The notes under the pieces are model-generated. The model saw nothing but the letters and a program-made list of their open reading frames with translations. It had not been told where the DNA came from and did not search any database. From the NCBI GenBank assembly GCA_023614405.1, contig CM042694.1, positions 131,569,711-131,633,710 on the forward strand: a DNA stretch of 64,000 nt, given 5' to 3'. Both the position numbers and the translations under genes were made by a program. Below are positions 1-13,627 of the stretch, in pieces (the first letter of the stretch is position 1; each line of letters opens with the position of its first letter). The DNA comes from Avena insularis. Lineage: Eukaryota; Streptophyta; Magnoliopsida; Poales; Poaceae.

Positions 1-2938
1 ACATAATAGTAATAAAGCCCCAAACTACTTTGTGGCCCCAAGAAATAGAAATGAATCAAGCTCTAGCTCAGGGGGGGTCCATAAGGCCTCCCGGATGTGG
101 ATAGTGCGAATAGTCAAGAAACAGGTATCAAGTACTCGGGGTCCTACGGGACACAGGTGAGCATGGAAGAACTAAATAACATCTATTGCCCACCGATGCC
201 TCTGCATTAGTTATGTCTAGCAATTTAATAGTTGTATTTAAAGTCATGATCATCTCCACCATTAAGCATCTCCACCATAAACATCTGCCAGCATTCTATC
301 AACTGTGGTACTTGACAACACGAGATCGCACCTGAGCAAGCAACTACGACTCGCAAGGCCAACTATCTACCAAGCACAGGTAATAGGTGTCCAAGGCAAT
401 ATAGAGGATGCACGGGATATAACTGGTGTACAGAAACTAAAGCATCGCGACACGGATAGCAATAGATCAACAGGAGGAAAATAAAGACTATAAATGCAAA
501 ATAGGTAGAAGGGGGAGAGATGCTCGCCTGGGAAACACTGTCGAAGGATCATATCCGGAGAACTTGTCGATACTCGCATCCACTCATCGGTCTAGTCCGC
601 GAAGAAGCAAACACTAGAAGAAACACCGAATGCAATATTTAATACTATGGCAGAAGATCCGGCATGATTATGATATGATGCATGGCATGACACAGATGCG
701 ATGCGACTAGGCAATATTAAGCGGAACCGGGGTCCCAACAATTAATTAAACGGTTCGAGTTATTTAACTACCCCGCAATTTAAATGTTGTATTAACAGGG
801 CGAAACATGGCATCGGTTCGCTACACCAATTTAAATGGAGTCCGGAATAAGACAAAGATATCCCGCAGATGGACTCCATATTTAATTATGAGGTGAATCG
901 ACATAATGCCCCCAAACCATAGACAGGTATGCATGTATGAACAATTTATATGCAACAGTTTTATATATAGTTTTTATAAAATAGGGGCTCAGGAAAAGGT
1001 TCACACATCTGGGTTCGGAAGATCTTGGGTTCCGGGGTCTGGGGTCCGGTCTCAGGGTTTGACGGGAACGGGGAGGTTCGAATACAAGATGGAGAACTTG
1101 TCGTGTCGCGACGGAGAACTTGGGTGCCAAGCGGTCGATCTTGTCGTCGATGGCGAGCTTGAGTGGATCGGGTACCGGGGTCTTCGAATCCGTGGTCTCG
1201 GGGGTTCGACGGGGTCGGTCTCGGCGGGATCGGCCTTCGGGTTCCATGTCGACGGTCTTGTCATCGATGAAGAACTTGGATTCACATCGGTGGTTTTCGG
1301 AAGATCTTGGCGAAAGCAGGGATCGGAGAACTTCACGGGGATTTGTACTCTTCTAGTGGCACCGATACATCCCTAAAAACCATCGGCATCGAGCATACAT
1401 CCACGGAACAAGGCAAGGTAGAACTTCCTGCAAACATGTTGATAACGGGATAAGGTCGAAACACTGAGCCACGAGTACCAACTGGAACCACACATGCAGG
1501 TTCAGAGAACTACCAGCACCTGGACAAAAAGGTCAACATGTAGTGCCGATATGGGGCGCCCTTCGCATCCGAGAGGAAAAAGTCAGCACGGAGAGGTTCC
1601 TGGGCGGCGCAACCGCGGCTATAGAGAGCGGCGACGGAGAGAGGGCGAGCGGTGGCGGCCCGAGCTTGGGGTCCGGGCGGTGGCAGCGTCTGGCCAGAGT
1701 TGCAGCGAAGGCCGGCATACTCGCATGGCGGATGCGGCTCACGCGTGGAGCCAGAGAGGTGGTCGGCTCTGGCATGCGCGCGCGCACGGGAGGAGGGGAG
1801 GCCGCCGTTGACGACCTGCAGAGGCAGGCTGGGGCCAGGGCGGCAGGACGGCTCGGGAACAGCGCGGAGCTCCGGACAGCGACCGCTGGGACCGGTGGTT
1901 GCGGACGAGGACCCGCGGTGCGGCGGCCGGAAACAGGGAGGAGGAGGCGTAGCGAGGCGCTGGCGGCCAGGGACGACGCGGTGGAGGCGCGGCTCCGGTG
2001 GCGGCGTGGCTGCAAGGGAGGCGAGGCCGACGCGAGAGGAGGCCCGACGACTTCCGGCGCCGGAGAAGAGGGAGGCCGGCGGATGGAGGCAAGGCGAGGA
2101 CGGACCGGCGGCGATGCTGGAGCGCCAAGTCGGGGCGAGATCGACGGCGACGAGGTGCCCATGGCCGAGGGAGGCGGGTCCGCTGCAGGGGCGACCGCGG
2201 CGGCTGCTAACGAGGTGAGAGGTAGGGGTTGGAGTGGCGGAGGACGGCGGGGTGGATCCGGCAGGCGGCGGCGGGGACCTGCGAGGCAACGGGGAAGGAG
2301 ACGGCGGCGGTTGGCAGCGAGCGCGGAATACAATGTGGGGGTAGGGCTGGGGTGAGGAGCGGGGTAGGTGGCTGAGTGGATGGGCGGGTCGGTGCGTGGG
2401 GTGTGAGGTGGTGGGGGTTGGGGGCGTGCAGGTGGCGCGATAGGGGGCGCGCCCAGGTGGAGACCAGGGGGTTGTCCGCTTGCGGGCAACGTGGGGGCGC
2501 GCGCGGCTGGGCGGGAAAAAGAGGTGGGGCCAGGTGGTTGAAGTGGTGGCCTGGGATAGGCTGGGGTGATGTGGAGGTTGGCGGCACTGGGTGTGGTGGG
2601 GCTGGCTAGATATTTTGGGGGTGGCCGGCTGGGCCGGTTTGGGCCTGGCGAGCTGCCCCCTAAAAATAATATAAAATTTTATTTGTTTAACACGGGGCGT
2701 TTGAAAACTGTTTGTAGACGAAACAAAATATTCCGGAGACCCAGGTTGTAATTTGAAATAAAGACGGGGCGTTTAGAAAACAAAACCAGGCTTTTCGAAA
2801 AAAAGTTTTTAAACAAACCATGCAAGATGATGACGATGCTCAAATGCAATGTGGCATGATGACATGAGCATGCGGTCATGACGATGCAATGCACAAAAAC
2901 AACGCGATTTTCTAGTAGCGGTTTTGCGGGGCGCCACA
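1..2938 (-). mobile_element. Left (3') LTR of giant-LTR element, cut by window start
   Basis: Bases 1-1075 and 1532-2938 are repeated, nearly base for base, at 5091-6161 and 11344-12683. The two copies stop matching just after GGGGCGCCACA at both right ends (2938 and 12683), which marks the LTR edge. The element reads on the minus strand because its primer-binding site lies on that strand, so this is the 3' LTR. By offset (about 5090) the LTR would begin roughly 1.36 kb before the window. A GC-rich block (about 1540-2560) gives long open frames on both strands; these look like composition artefacts. Family not recognised; the size recalls LARD-type elements such as Sukkula, which is only a guess. 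Confidence 0.85.
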
Positions 2939-3729
2939 ATTCGACACCACTAACAATGGATCTCGCCCTCGAGATCCGCCTCATGGTACCGGAAAGAAGG
3001 TCGGCGATCTGCATCTTCTCGCTTCGTGTAGATTCCTACGACACCACTAACAAGGGGTCCTTGTTCGTGATCGTCGAGAGAACACTCCGGGAACAAAAGG
3101 CGAAGATAGAGGTATCAACAAATAAATCCACCTCTAGCTTCCGTGGACGGAGTAAAATTGCTTGATTCACCGATTCGATGTACAGAAGCGAATGATAAGA
3201 GTAGTCGGATGGTGATCAGTCCATCACGCACTCAAACCATTACTCTGCACACGAATAGGTGAATTATGCATCCAACTCTCGGAATTAGACTGAAGATCTC
3301 GACAATCGAGGTTCAGAACAAAGGAGTGATGCAGGCTCTGCATCGGATCTGGCGTAGACATTGTTGTGTTGAAAACACCGGAAGACACAAGGAGGAACAA
3401 ATAGAATTCCAACATATGAAGGATTTCTCAGATAGAAAGAAGACCGGATGTAGAAGAACAATAACCAAAAGAGGAAGCGAAACCCTGAAGGTACGACGGA
3501 GGCCCAACCATGAGAAATCCTGGACTCGAAGAAAGGATAAGAGAGAAGATTTAAAACACGCAAAAGTAAGAGGAGAATAGCAGAGGGGTAAGGAGTAAAA
3601 ACAGACCTAGTCAGATCTATCCAACCGATTTTCCAAAAATAGTTTTGACACTCTACAACGACCGTTAGCTAGGTTATCCTATAGGCTGGACTAGTGAGGT
3701 ATCGTAACTGCTGAGCTCTGATACCACTC
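2939..3729 (-). mobile_element. Short internal domain of giant-LTR element
   Basis: Only about 790 bp separate the two LTRs. No gag or pol motif is visible in any frame, so the element is non-autonomous. A 15-bp motif, CGACACCACTAACAA, occurs twice (near 2941 and 3039). A purine tract expected next to the 3' LTR (minus strand, near 2939) is not obvious. Confidence 0.7.
3713..3726 (-). other. Primer-binding site (initiator tRNA-Met type)
   Basis: On the minus strand the sequence reads TGGTATCAGAGCTC, the standard plant initiator-tRNA-Met complement. It lies three bases from the LTR terminus (3730, TGTAACACCC on the plus strand). It sets the element's orientation as minus. Confidence 0.85.
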
Positions 3730-6161
3730 TGTAACACCCTCGAATTGGCCCTATGCAAGTTTTAGCGCTTCCCGCCAAACCCGCATAGAAACGATTCAAG
3801 GACGCCCACCAGGCACTTTCGTGCGGGTGGAAAACGAAGTAATACCATTACACATTAGTCCACGATGGAACCCGCAGAACATATATATACAACAATGACT
3901 CCATGAGTCAAGAATACAGATATACTATACAAAGATTCAAATCACCTTAAAAACAATAGAGCGTCCGACTACGGACAAGATGCAAATGGGGCTAAGAGCC
4001 CTGAAGAATAACCCATGGCGTCCATAACCCTGCCCAGGCCAAGCCGGAAGGGTAACCCTGCTACCGACGTCGATCTCAAACCTGCTAAAACAAAAGGGGT
4101 GCCGACAAAGGCAAATGAAAAGAGGAGCGTCAGTACTGAGGCCAGTACACGGCGAGGCTAGAATTCGGCGGCTCTCGCCTACATAGGTATGGTGGGCTGA
4201 AGCGGTAGCGCAGCGGCACTAACAACCTATAGAGACTCGATAACCGCGGTTATCGAGAGGGATAAGAAAGACCTATTCGATCCAACTCAAGCTAACACCA
4301 AACAAACCCATCCTGGTATTTCCCCCTCGAGACCAAACGAGGAAGTCAGACCAAGGAACTCACACAGTTGGCAGTTTTACTCATTCTGTTATAGTTGCCG
4401 CATTTACTAGTCAGATATATAGCTTGAGTCATCCTGAAGCATAAGTAGTGGGCAGTTTTAATTAACCATTATGTGGTAGTTGGAACATTTACTAGTCAGA
4501 TATAATTGTCCTGAGGAATCCCAAAACCCAACAGTTGTTGGCACTTTTATCACATTCCATTGGAGTTGCAATACTTACTAGGCAGGTATAGTATGACACA
4601 GATCACCACAGATCCACCAGTGGTTGGCATTTTTAATATCCATTCCGTTATACTTGAGTTGATTACTAGTCACATATTAAGTCAAGTTTATAGCACTACT
4701 TTAGTTATGCTTGTCTATGATCGAGATACTGTGCTCCAAGTTGTCCATAACCGCGGACACGGCTTTCAGAAAGTTTTACCCTGCAGGGGTGCACAAATAG
4801 CAACACACACTCGATCAACCTCGGAAAAACCAACTCAAAACCCAACGGGGCTTTCACGACAAAGCAATCACAAGATTCATAAATATTTCAGGGGGCCACC
4901 CAATTAAGCTACCTACAACGAAGTTGGCCGGCTCCGAGACGGACCCAAGGTTTGCGCCAATGGCTATAAACGACTGGGAACCTGAAAGTGTGACCGGGCT
5001 TGTCGATACCGCGAAAACACTCCGCAATTCCTAAACAGTACAGGTGCTCCACGCACAATCTTAAATAAAGCAGTAAAGCATGACATAAGTATATAATAGT
5101 AATAAAGCCCCAAACTACTTTGTGGACCCAAGAAATAGAAATGAATCAAGCTCTAGCTCAGGGGGGTCCATAAGGCCTCCCAGATGTGGATAGTGCGAAT
5201 AGTCAAGGAACATGTATCAAGTACTCGAGGTCCTACGGGACACAGGTGAGCGTGGAAGAACTAAATAACATCTATTGCCCACCGATGCCTCTGCATTAGT
5301 TATGTCTAGCAATTTAATAGTTGTATTTAAAGTCATGATCATCTCCACCATTAAGCATCTCCACCATAAACATCCGCCAGCATTCCATCAACTGTGGTAC
5401 TTGACAACACGAGATCGCACTTGAGCAAGCAACTACGACTCGCAAGGCCAGCTATCTACCAAGCACAGGTAATAGGAGGTGTCCAAGGCAATATAGAGGA
5501 TGCACGGGATATAACTGGTGTACAGAAACTAAAGCATCGCGACACGGATAGCAATAGATCAACAGGAGGAAAATAAAGACTATAAATGCAAAATAGGTAG
5601 AAGGGGGAGAGATGCTCGCCTGGGAAACACTGTCGAATGATCATATCTGGAGAACTTGTCGATACTCGCATCCACTCATCGGTCTAGTCCGCGAAGAAGC
5701 AAACACTAGAAGAAACACCGAATGCAATATTTAATACTATGGCAGAAGATCCGGCATGATTATGATATGATGCATGGCATGACACAGATGCGATGCGACT
5801 AGGCAATATTAAGCGGAACCGGGGTCCCAACAATTAATTAAATGGTTCGAGTTATTTAACTACCCCGCAATTTAAATGTTGTATTAACAGGGCGAAACAT
5901 GGCATCGGTTCGCTACACCAATTTAAATGGAGTCCGAAATAAGACAAAGATATCCCGGAGATGGACTCCATATTTAATTATGAGGTGAATCGACATAATG
6001 CCCCCAAACCATAGACAGGTATGCATGTATGAACAATTTATATGCAACAGTTTTATATATAGCTTTTATAAAATAGGGGCTCAGGAAAAGGTTCACACAT
6101 CTGGGTTCGGAAGATCTTGGGTTCCGGGGTCCGGGGTCCGGTCTCAGGGTTTGACGGGAAC
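3730..6161 (-). mobile_element. Right (5') LTR of giant-LTR element, first part
   Basis: Begins TGTAACACCC next to the primer-binding site and is collinear with the left LTR from 5091 onward. It is broken at 6161, in the middle of a stretch that continues uninterrupted in the left copy (after base 1075), where a Copia LTR begins. The remainder of this LTR resumes at 11344. Confidence 0.85.
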
Positions 6162-7844
6162 TGTTAGAGATATACCCAAGAGGCAATAATAAAGTGGTTA
6201 TTATTATATCTTTATGTTTATGATAAATGTTTACATCCCATGCTATAATTGTATTAACAGGAAACATTAATACTTGTGTGTTTTGTAAACATAAAAGAGT
6301 CCCTAGTAAGCCTCTTGTTAAACTAGCTTGTTGATTAATGGATGATCATGGTTTCCTGATCATGGACATTGGATGTCGTTAATAACAAGATCATATCATT
6401 AGGAGAATGATGTGATGGACACACACCCATAGTAAGCATAGCATAATATCAAGTCATTAAGTTCGTTTTGCTACAAGCTTTTAAAATGCATAGTAACCTA
6501 ATCCTTCGACCATGAGGTTATGTTAATCACCATCACCGGATGGGTACTTTGATGACATCAAACGCTGGTTCGTAACTGGGTGGTTATAAAGGTGACATTG
6601 GGTATTCTGAAAGTATGTGTTGAAGCGCACGGACCAAGATTGGGATTTGTCCATCCATATGACGGATAGATATGCTCTGGGCCCTCTCGGTGGAATGTCA
6701 TCTAGTTAGCTTGCAAGCATGTGACTAGGTCACAAGGGATGACATATCACGGAACGAGTAAAGAGTACTTATCAGTAACGAGGTAGAACTAGGTATGGAG
6801 ATACCGACGATCAAACCTCGGATAAGTAGAGTATCGCGTGACAAAGGGAATTGGTTTCGTATGTTAATGGTTCTATCGATCACGAAGTCATCGTTGAGTA
6901 TGCGGGAGCCATTATGGATCTCCAGATCCCGCTGATGGTTATTGATCGAAGAGGTGTCTTCATCATGTCTGCATATTCACGAACCGTAGGGTGACACACT
7001 TAAGGTTCGAAGTTGTTTTAAGTAGATATGGAATGTGCGTTGGAGACTGAATGTTGTTCGGAGTCTCGGATTGGATCCGGGACATCACGAGGAGATCCGG
7101 AATTGTCCGGGGAATAAGATTCATATATTGGGGATCATTTTCTAAGTTAGGAAATGTTCCGGAGTATTTGTATGGGGATTCTAGAAGGTTTCAGAATGTT
7201 CCGGAAGGTTCTAGAAGATTTCTTGGAGTTTACTTGAAAACCAAGAAAGGATCAAGGAATCCTTGTGGGGTAAGACAAGGATTCGTGGGGGAGTAGGACT
7301 CTCCCCCCACCTCCTTGATCCGGCTGGCCAAGGGGAGAGGAGTCCTACAAGGACTCCACCTCCCATGGCGCCTCCCTCCTTTAAATAGAGGGTGGAGGCA
7401 CAAGCCCCTTGCCCCTTCTATTCTCTAGATCTCAAGTTGCCTCTCCTCCTCCTTCCTCTGCTCGCTTAGGCGGCCTGCAGAATTCTCTACTCCACCACCA
7501 CCACCACGCCATCGTCGCTGGGATTCCGTGGAGAGATCTACTACCTCCGCTGCTCGCTAGAACGGGAGAGGAAGGTCTGCCGACTCTGACGTGTGACCGA
7601 TCATGAAGCGCCAGCCAACGTGGCGCCGGAAGGATCGTCTACTCGATATTGAGATCGGCAAGTGATCGACTACATCAACCACGAGATCCGATCTCGTAAC
7701 GCTTTCGGATCTACGAGGGTTAGTACAGATCTATCTCGTTGCACATGTCTAATAGATTAGATCTTGGCTTTTATCTAGATTAGATCTGGGTTTTGTTCGT
7801 TCTTGCGGTAGAAATTTTTTGTTTTCCATGCTACGTACCCATCA
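6162..7844 (+). mobile_element. Copia-type 5' LTR inserted in the giant LTR
   Basis: Starts TGTTAGAGATATACCC and ends TACCCATCA, immediately before a TGGTATCAGAGCC primer-binding site. The opening (GAGGCAATAATAAAG) is like that of Triticeae Copia families of the BARE/Angela/WIS group. No second LTR of this type is present, so the element is truncated at its 3' side. The bases before it are GGAAC; the matching target duplication cannot be found because the other end was lost. Confidence 0.8.
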
Positions 7845-7845
7845 G

Positions 7846-7858
7846 TGGTATCAGAGCC
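7846..7858 (+). other. Copia primer-binding site
   Basis: TGGTATCAGAGCC, complementary to initiator tRNA-Met, two bases after the LTR end at 7844. It confirms the plus orientation of the Copia element. Confidence 0.8.
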
Positions 7859-10800
7859 ATGTCTATGCGTAGATCTGTTGCACGAGTAGAGCACAATGGT
7901 TTTGTGGGCGTTGGTGCTCGTGTCGTCTTTTGCTTTGTGTACTTTGCATCTTGCGGTATGGTGGGATGAAGCGGCTCGGGCTAACCTTACATGTCATCGC
8001 ACATGAGACTTGCTCCACGCTTGACGTGTAACTTGCTTTGCACAAGTGGCTTTGCGGGTGTCTGTCTCTCCCACCATAGTATAGATCCAATCTACACTAT
8101 GCACTTGATAGCACTTGTATCAATGTTGTGGTTCAGTTTCATAGGTAAGATCCGTTCTTATTCGAAAGCCCCAAACCACGTAAAACATGCAAAGAAAATT
8201 AGAGGCGTCTAACTTGTTTTTGTAGGGGTTTTGTGATGTGATATGGCCATCATGTGATTGTGATTATATTTGATGTATGCAATGATCCTTGTTGTAATAT
8301 GGCAACCGGCAGGAGCCTAATGGTTGTCTTTAATTCTGTTAAGACCTGCGTGTCTATTCATCTTGTAATAGCTTTATTTCAAGTAGTTGTAATAGTTGTT
8401 GGTGATGATGGACAACCATGAAGCGGCGCCACTGACCTTGACGCAATGCTGGTGATGATGGAGATCATGTCCGTGCTTTGGAGATGGAGATCAAAGGCAT
8501 AAGTAGAAAGGGCCATATCATATCATACTAATTATGAATTACCTGTGATGTTAATCCTTTATGCATCTTGTATTGCTTAGATCGCGACGGTAGCATTATA
8601 AGATGATCCCTCTCACTAAATATCAAGTAATAAAAGTGTCCGTCCTTAGTTGGCACCGTTGCTAAGACTCGTCGTTTTGAAGCATCTCGTGATGATCGGG
8701 TGTGATAGATTCTACGTGTGCATACGACGGGTGTAAGCCAGATTTGCACATGCGGATACTAAGGTTAATCTTGACGAGCCTAGCATGTACATACATGGTC
8801 TCGGAACACGGAATACCGAAAGGTAAAGCATGTGTCATATGGATGATATGATGAACATGTTGATTGTTCGCCTTTAAAGCTACATCATCTCACGTGATGA
8901 TCGGACTTGGTGTAGTGGATTTGGTTCGTGTAATCACTAAAACAACTCGAGGGATGTTGTTTTGAGTGGGAGTTCATTTGTAATTTGGATTAGTCAAACT
9001 CAATTTATCATAAACACAATCAAAGTGAATTTGCATAGTTTGTTGTAGTCATTGGCATCCGTTCACCACCTTACGCTTAGTTATAGTTGAGATAGTGAAA
9101 CTATAAAAATTCTGGATATTTTCTTTACGAACTGGTATCGTATTGTTTTGAGTGTCAATCTAAAGTTTAGAAGTCCTGTTGCAAACCTTCAGCAAACTCC
9201 GTTTACTCTGTAAAGTTTAATAAACAGTATTAAATCAAGAGTAACAATTCCATTGTTAGTATCTAATGTATCATGTTTGCCTCCATGATTCTTGATACTC
9301 AAAAGATTGTTTTTAATATCAAGTTTATCTAAGAGCTGAAAGCAATGTTTCAGAAACCATCATATGTGAAAGGTATTGTGATATCTAAAACAATGTGTTG
9401 GTTACAACATGATAGAGTATACGTCCTCATATTTGATGAGAATTTGTGAAGATTGGAGACGCCAGTCGTTCTAATCCTCCAAAAGGTTTTGGAAAAGAAA
9501 CATTATACTCGCAATTCACCTTTATAAGCTATAGCAGCTTGATCATGAAAATTGGCATGATAAGGATGAATAGAAGATGTAAGTAAAATGTTTACTACAC
9601 TAAAAGATTACTAAAGAATGGAATTTTGAAAGAATGCCAAACATTTGATGAAGGTGATCCACTTCAAAGTGCAAGTCCAAATGTATTAGTATTTGACTAT
9701 ACACACTTTGTACTATGCGTCATGTGAATGACACCACTATTGATATTGATAGATTTTTTTAAAAGAAAAGGAATTGTTGAAAGAGAATCTATAAAATATT
9801 TGGCAGAAAAGAAAAGATTGGAGATATCCAACTTAGGTATATAAAAGATACATGTTATGGCTATATTCCTTGGTTGTTAAACAATGTGGTTCTGCGGTAT
9901 TGGATATCGAATTGGTTGGTATGAAGTGTCATACAGGACAACACAATTCATGAACTGCAATAGCCTAAGTAACTAGCAAGAGAATATGTGATGATGTTCA
10001 TCGAAAACAAACAAAGGGTTGTTGTGTTGCTCGTTAACATCAAAGCTTACCTTCAAGATTTGTTTCAATAATTGTTATTTTGATCAGGTATTATGACGAC
10101 AAAAAGTTGTTCAAATAATTACCGTATTCCATAATAGATGGATGATATACAAGTCTGGTTGGAGAAATAACGACCATAAAACTAATGCTAAAATGTCGCA
10201 AGACAAATAATTGAAAGATCACTTGCGAAGTGACATCACCGTTTAAATTATATTAGGGATACTTGAAGAAACTCCATGTTGATGGATTTTTGGAGTCTTT
10301 GATTTTGATCAAATGACGCTTGTGATACTTTCCTGGAGATAATTAAAACTCCGTTCGTAGGCCAAAAGAGGAACGGACGACTAACTGATTGGAATTTGTA
10401 TATATTGATGTATATAGTCCATTATGTATAGTCGTGGGCGATGGATTTCAACTTCATATGCTTTATCCGAAGATTTGAGTGAGTATATGTATATACTTAC
10501 TCAATAAGGAAGAAGTATGAAACATTTGAAAATGTTCAAAGACTTTCAAGATGAAGTGGAAAATCATTGTAACAAGAAAATAAAAAAAGTTTATGATTGG
10601 ATCATAAAGAAAGATGTTTGAGTTACAAGTTTAGCAAAACACCTAAGATTTGAAGAATCGTTCCATGGATTTGCATTTCCCAAAACACCATAGGAGTATG
10701 GAGTGTTCAAGATATGTAATGAAACCTTGTTTGACATGGTAAGATCAAAGGTGTCATTTATAAAACTGCCATTATATTTTAAAGATTAAAGCTTTAGTGA

Positions 10801-11343
10801 CTACCGCTTTTACACTGAAAAGAGCTCCATCGTGATCCGTTGAAATGACACCATATAAGTCATGGTTTGGGATAAAACCCAGGTTGTCCTTTCTTAAATT
10901 TTTGGTATGCTAGGCATAAGTAAAGTCAGATGAGCATGTCTTTATAGGTTATTTCGAATAACCATTGGGTATTCCTCCATAACACCGAAGACAAAAGTGT
11001 TTGTCGCTTAGAATGTCGAGTTTCTTGAGAAGGAATTTTGGTGAAAAGTTAAGTGGAAGGACAATAGAACTTTGACAAGGTTGTTGAACCTTGGCTAATA
11101 TGTGCTGAGTTGCGCAGCGTTGGAAAGTGTCCCGGAGGCAGCAAAAATGCCCATGGCTCACGTGCCTCAAAGGTTGTGGTCACGGAGATCTAAGTTACTA
11201 TTAAACCAAGTAGGTCGGGTAAGTAATCAAATACCAAGATTTGAGAGTTAAATCATTGTTGTTTGACAATAATGAACCGACTACATGCAAATAATCAATG
11301 ATGGGCCTTGACTTCGTTAAGTGGCTTGAAGCCATAAAATCCG
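7859..11343 (+). pseudogene. Decayed Copia internal region, gag to integrase
   Basis: No long open frame survives, but broken translations follow the Copia order. A leader with a GGTGTGATAGATTC-type motif lies near 8695. Integrase C-terminal blocks are readable around 10830-11070: TPYKSW, then GLSFLK-like and VFIGY-like strings, separated by stops and frameshifts. At 11310-11343 a reading DFVKWLEAIKS matches the junction before the reverse transcriptase domain and stops dead at the giant LTR. RT, RNase H and the 3' LTR are missing. AT-rich and multiply mutated, hence old. Confidence 0.65.
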
Positions 11344-12683
11344 TCAACATGTAGTGCCGATATGGGGCGCCCTTCGCATCCGAGAGGAAAAAGGCAGCAC
11401 GGAGAGGTTCACATAGTGTGGCGGCCCGAGCTTGGGGTTCGGGCGGTGGCGGCGTCTGGCCGGATTTACAGCGAAGGCCGGTGTACTCACATGGCAGATG
11501 CGGCTCACGCGCGGAGCCAGAGAGGTGGTCGGCTCCGGCATGCGCGCGCGCACGGGGGGAGGGGAGGCCACCGTCGACGACCTGTAGAGGCGGGCTGGCG
11601 GGCGGCTGGGGCCGGGGCGGCAGGACGGCTCGGGAACAGCGCGGAGCTCCGGACGGCGACCACTGGGACCGGTGGTTGCGGACGAGGACCCGCGGTGCGG
11701 CGGCTGGAAACAGGGAGGAGGAGGCGTGGCTCTGGTGGCGGCGTGGCTGCAGGGGAGGCGAGGCCGGCGCGAGAGGAGGCCCGGCGACTTCCGACGCTAG
11801 AGAAGAGGGAGGCCGGCGGACGGAGGCAAGGCGAGGACGGACCGGCGGCGATGCTGGAGCGCCAGGTCGGGGCGAGATCGACGGCGACGAGGTGCCCGCG
11901 ACCGAGGGAGGCGGGTCCGCTGCATGGGCGACCACAGCGGCTGCTGACGAGGTGAGAGGTGGGGGTTGGAGTGGCGGAGGACGGCAGGGTGGATCTGGCA
12001 GGCGGCGACGGGGACCTGCGAAGCAACGGGGAAGGAGACGGCGACGGTTGGCGGCGAGCGCGGAATACGATGTGGGGGTGGGGCCGGGGTGAGGAGCGGG
12101 GTAGGTGGCTGAGTGGATGGGCGGGGTCAGGCGTGTGGGGGTGTGAGCGGGAATTGGTGGGGGTTGGGGGCGTGCAGGTGGCGCGATGGGGGGCGCGCCC
12201 AGGTGGAGACCAGGGGGTTGTCCGCTTGCGGGCAACGTGGGGGCGCGCGCGGCTGGGCGGGAAAAAGAGGTGGGGCCAGGTGGTTGAAGTGGCGGCCTAG
12301 GATAGGCTGGGGTGATGTGGAGGTTGGCGACACTGGGTGTGGTGGGGCTGGCTAGATATTTTGGGGGTGGCCGGCTGGACTGGTTCGGGCCTGGCGGGCT
12401 GCCCCCTAAAAATAATATAAAATTTTATTTATTTAACACGGCGCGTTTGAAAACTGTTTGTAGACGAAACAAAATATTCCGGAGACCCGAGTTATAATTT
12501 GAAATAAAGACGAGCGTTTAGAAAATAAAACCAGGCTTTTCGAAAAAAAGTTTTTAAACAAATCATGCAAGATGATGACGATGCTCAAATGCAATGTGGC
12601 ATGGTGACATGAGCATGCGGTCATGACGATGCAATGCACAAAAACAACGCGATTTTCTAGTAGCGGTTTTGCGGGGCGCCACA
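11344..12683 (-). mobile_element. Right (5') LTR of giant-LTR element, second part
   Basis: Resumes at GTCAACATGTAGTGCC, matching the left LTR from 1532, and ends GGGGCGCCACA at 12683. About 455 bp present in the left LTR (1076-1531) is missing between the two right-hand parts. So the Copia insertion was followed by a deletion that removed both Copia and LTR sequence. Smaller indels separate the copies (for example near 11410 versus 1600-1650). Flanking bases after the LTR are CTCGT. Confidence 0.85.
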
Positions 12684-13627
12684 CTCGTCCAATGCATGTT
12701 CTCATTTTCTCTCACTTCTCGCATGTATGTAGTCTTATTGGTGCATGCATAGATTAATAAGTGAGAGTTATAGAGTGTCTTGGTACTAGTAACTTGGCCC
12801 TTAGGACTAATAATAACAAAAGGAGGAAGTACATCGTAGCACCACAAAAGCAAAAAAGCAATCATATTCAACTTTGACATGTTCATCATATAAGTATTCA
12901 TGACAATTTATAGTGTAATCAATATCACACGGTTTGACTTGTCGACCACCAGGGAACTCATTTTTTAGGGTAATAAGTTCTACGATAAAGTGTTGATTGC
13001 TTAACCTTCAATTATATGATTCAGTCTGTGGCAAACTCCCGATGAACAAGGAATAAAATAAAGTATAAATCATTTTGTTGCAAAGAAAGAGACATGAATG
13101 TGTGGTATATATACTAGCTAGAGGCTAAGACATACTTCTACTCATACCACCAATATACATAAGATTACAGTTGGACCCATGAGTTACTTCTACCTTCATA
13201 ACCTACAAGTCAATAGATTGTGAGGATATGTGCATTTGGTAAATTTAAAAGCTGAGAGTCGTTATTCATATATATTTGTAAATGGTTAAAAAATGTTAAT
13301 GTAAAAAAGCTTGTCCCAACTTTCGATTGGACTAATAAGTAGTGGGTAGATTCTTGTCCATTATAGTAACCATCACGATCTTAATCACCTAACGCTTGTG
13401 CATCATGTCATAGTGCATGCTTGTCAGTAAAAGTTAGTTTCCCAACTATCCTATTGCTTTTCATCCACCGCTAGACCCACTTTTGCATCAATTATGTTGC
13501 ACTGCTCGATCGAGACTCTAACATGAATGAGATAGGGATCATTATAATGTAGGCATGTGGTTGTCACGAGGTCTGAAGCAACAACATCCCTTCTACAACC
13601 TGCTTTCGCGGCCTTCTGCGTAAGTGT
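12684..13627. other. Unassigned intergenic sequence
   Basis: AT-rich sequence right of the giant LTR. No open frame, splice pattern, terminal repeat or RNA gene could be supported. It may be old transposon debris or the original target sequence. Confidence 0.4.

Noticed and set aside
3266..3580. 104-codon basic ORF inside the giant-LTR element
   Set aside because: No recognisable motif, overlaps other frames, and lies in a region with no gag or pol; not enough to call a gene.
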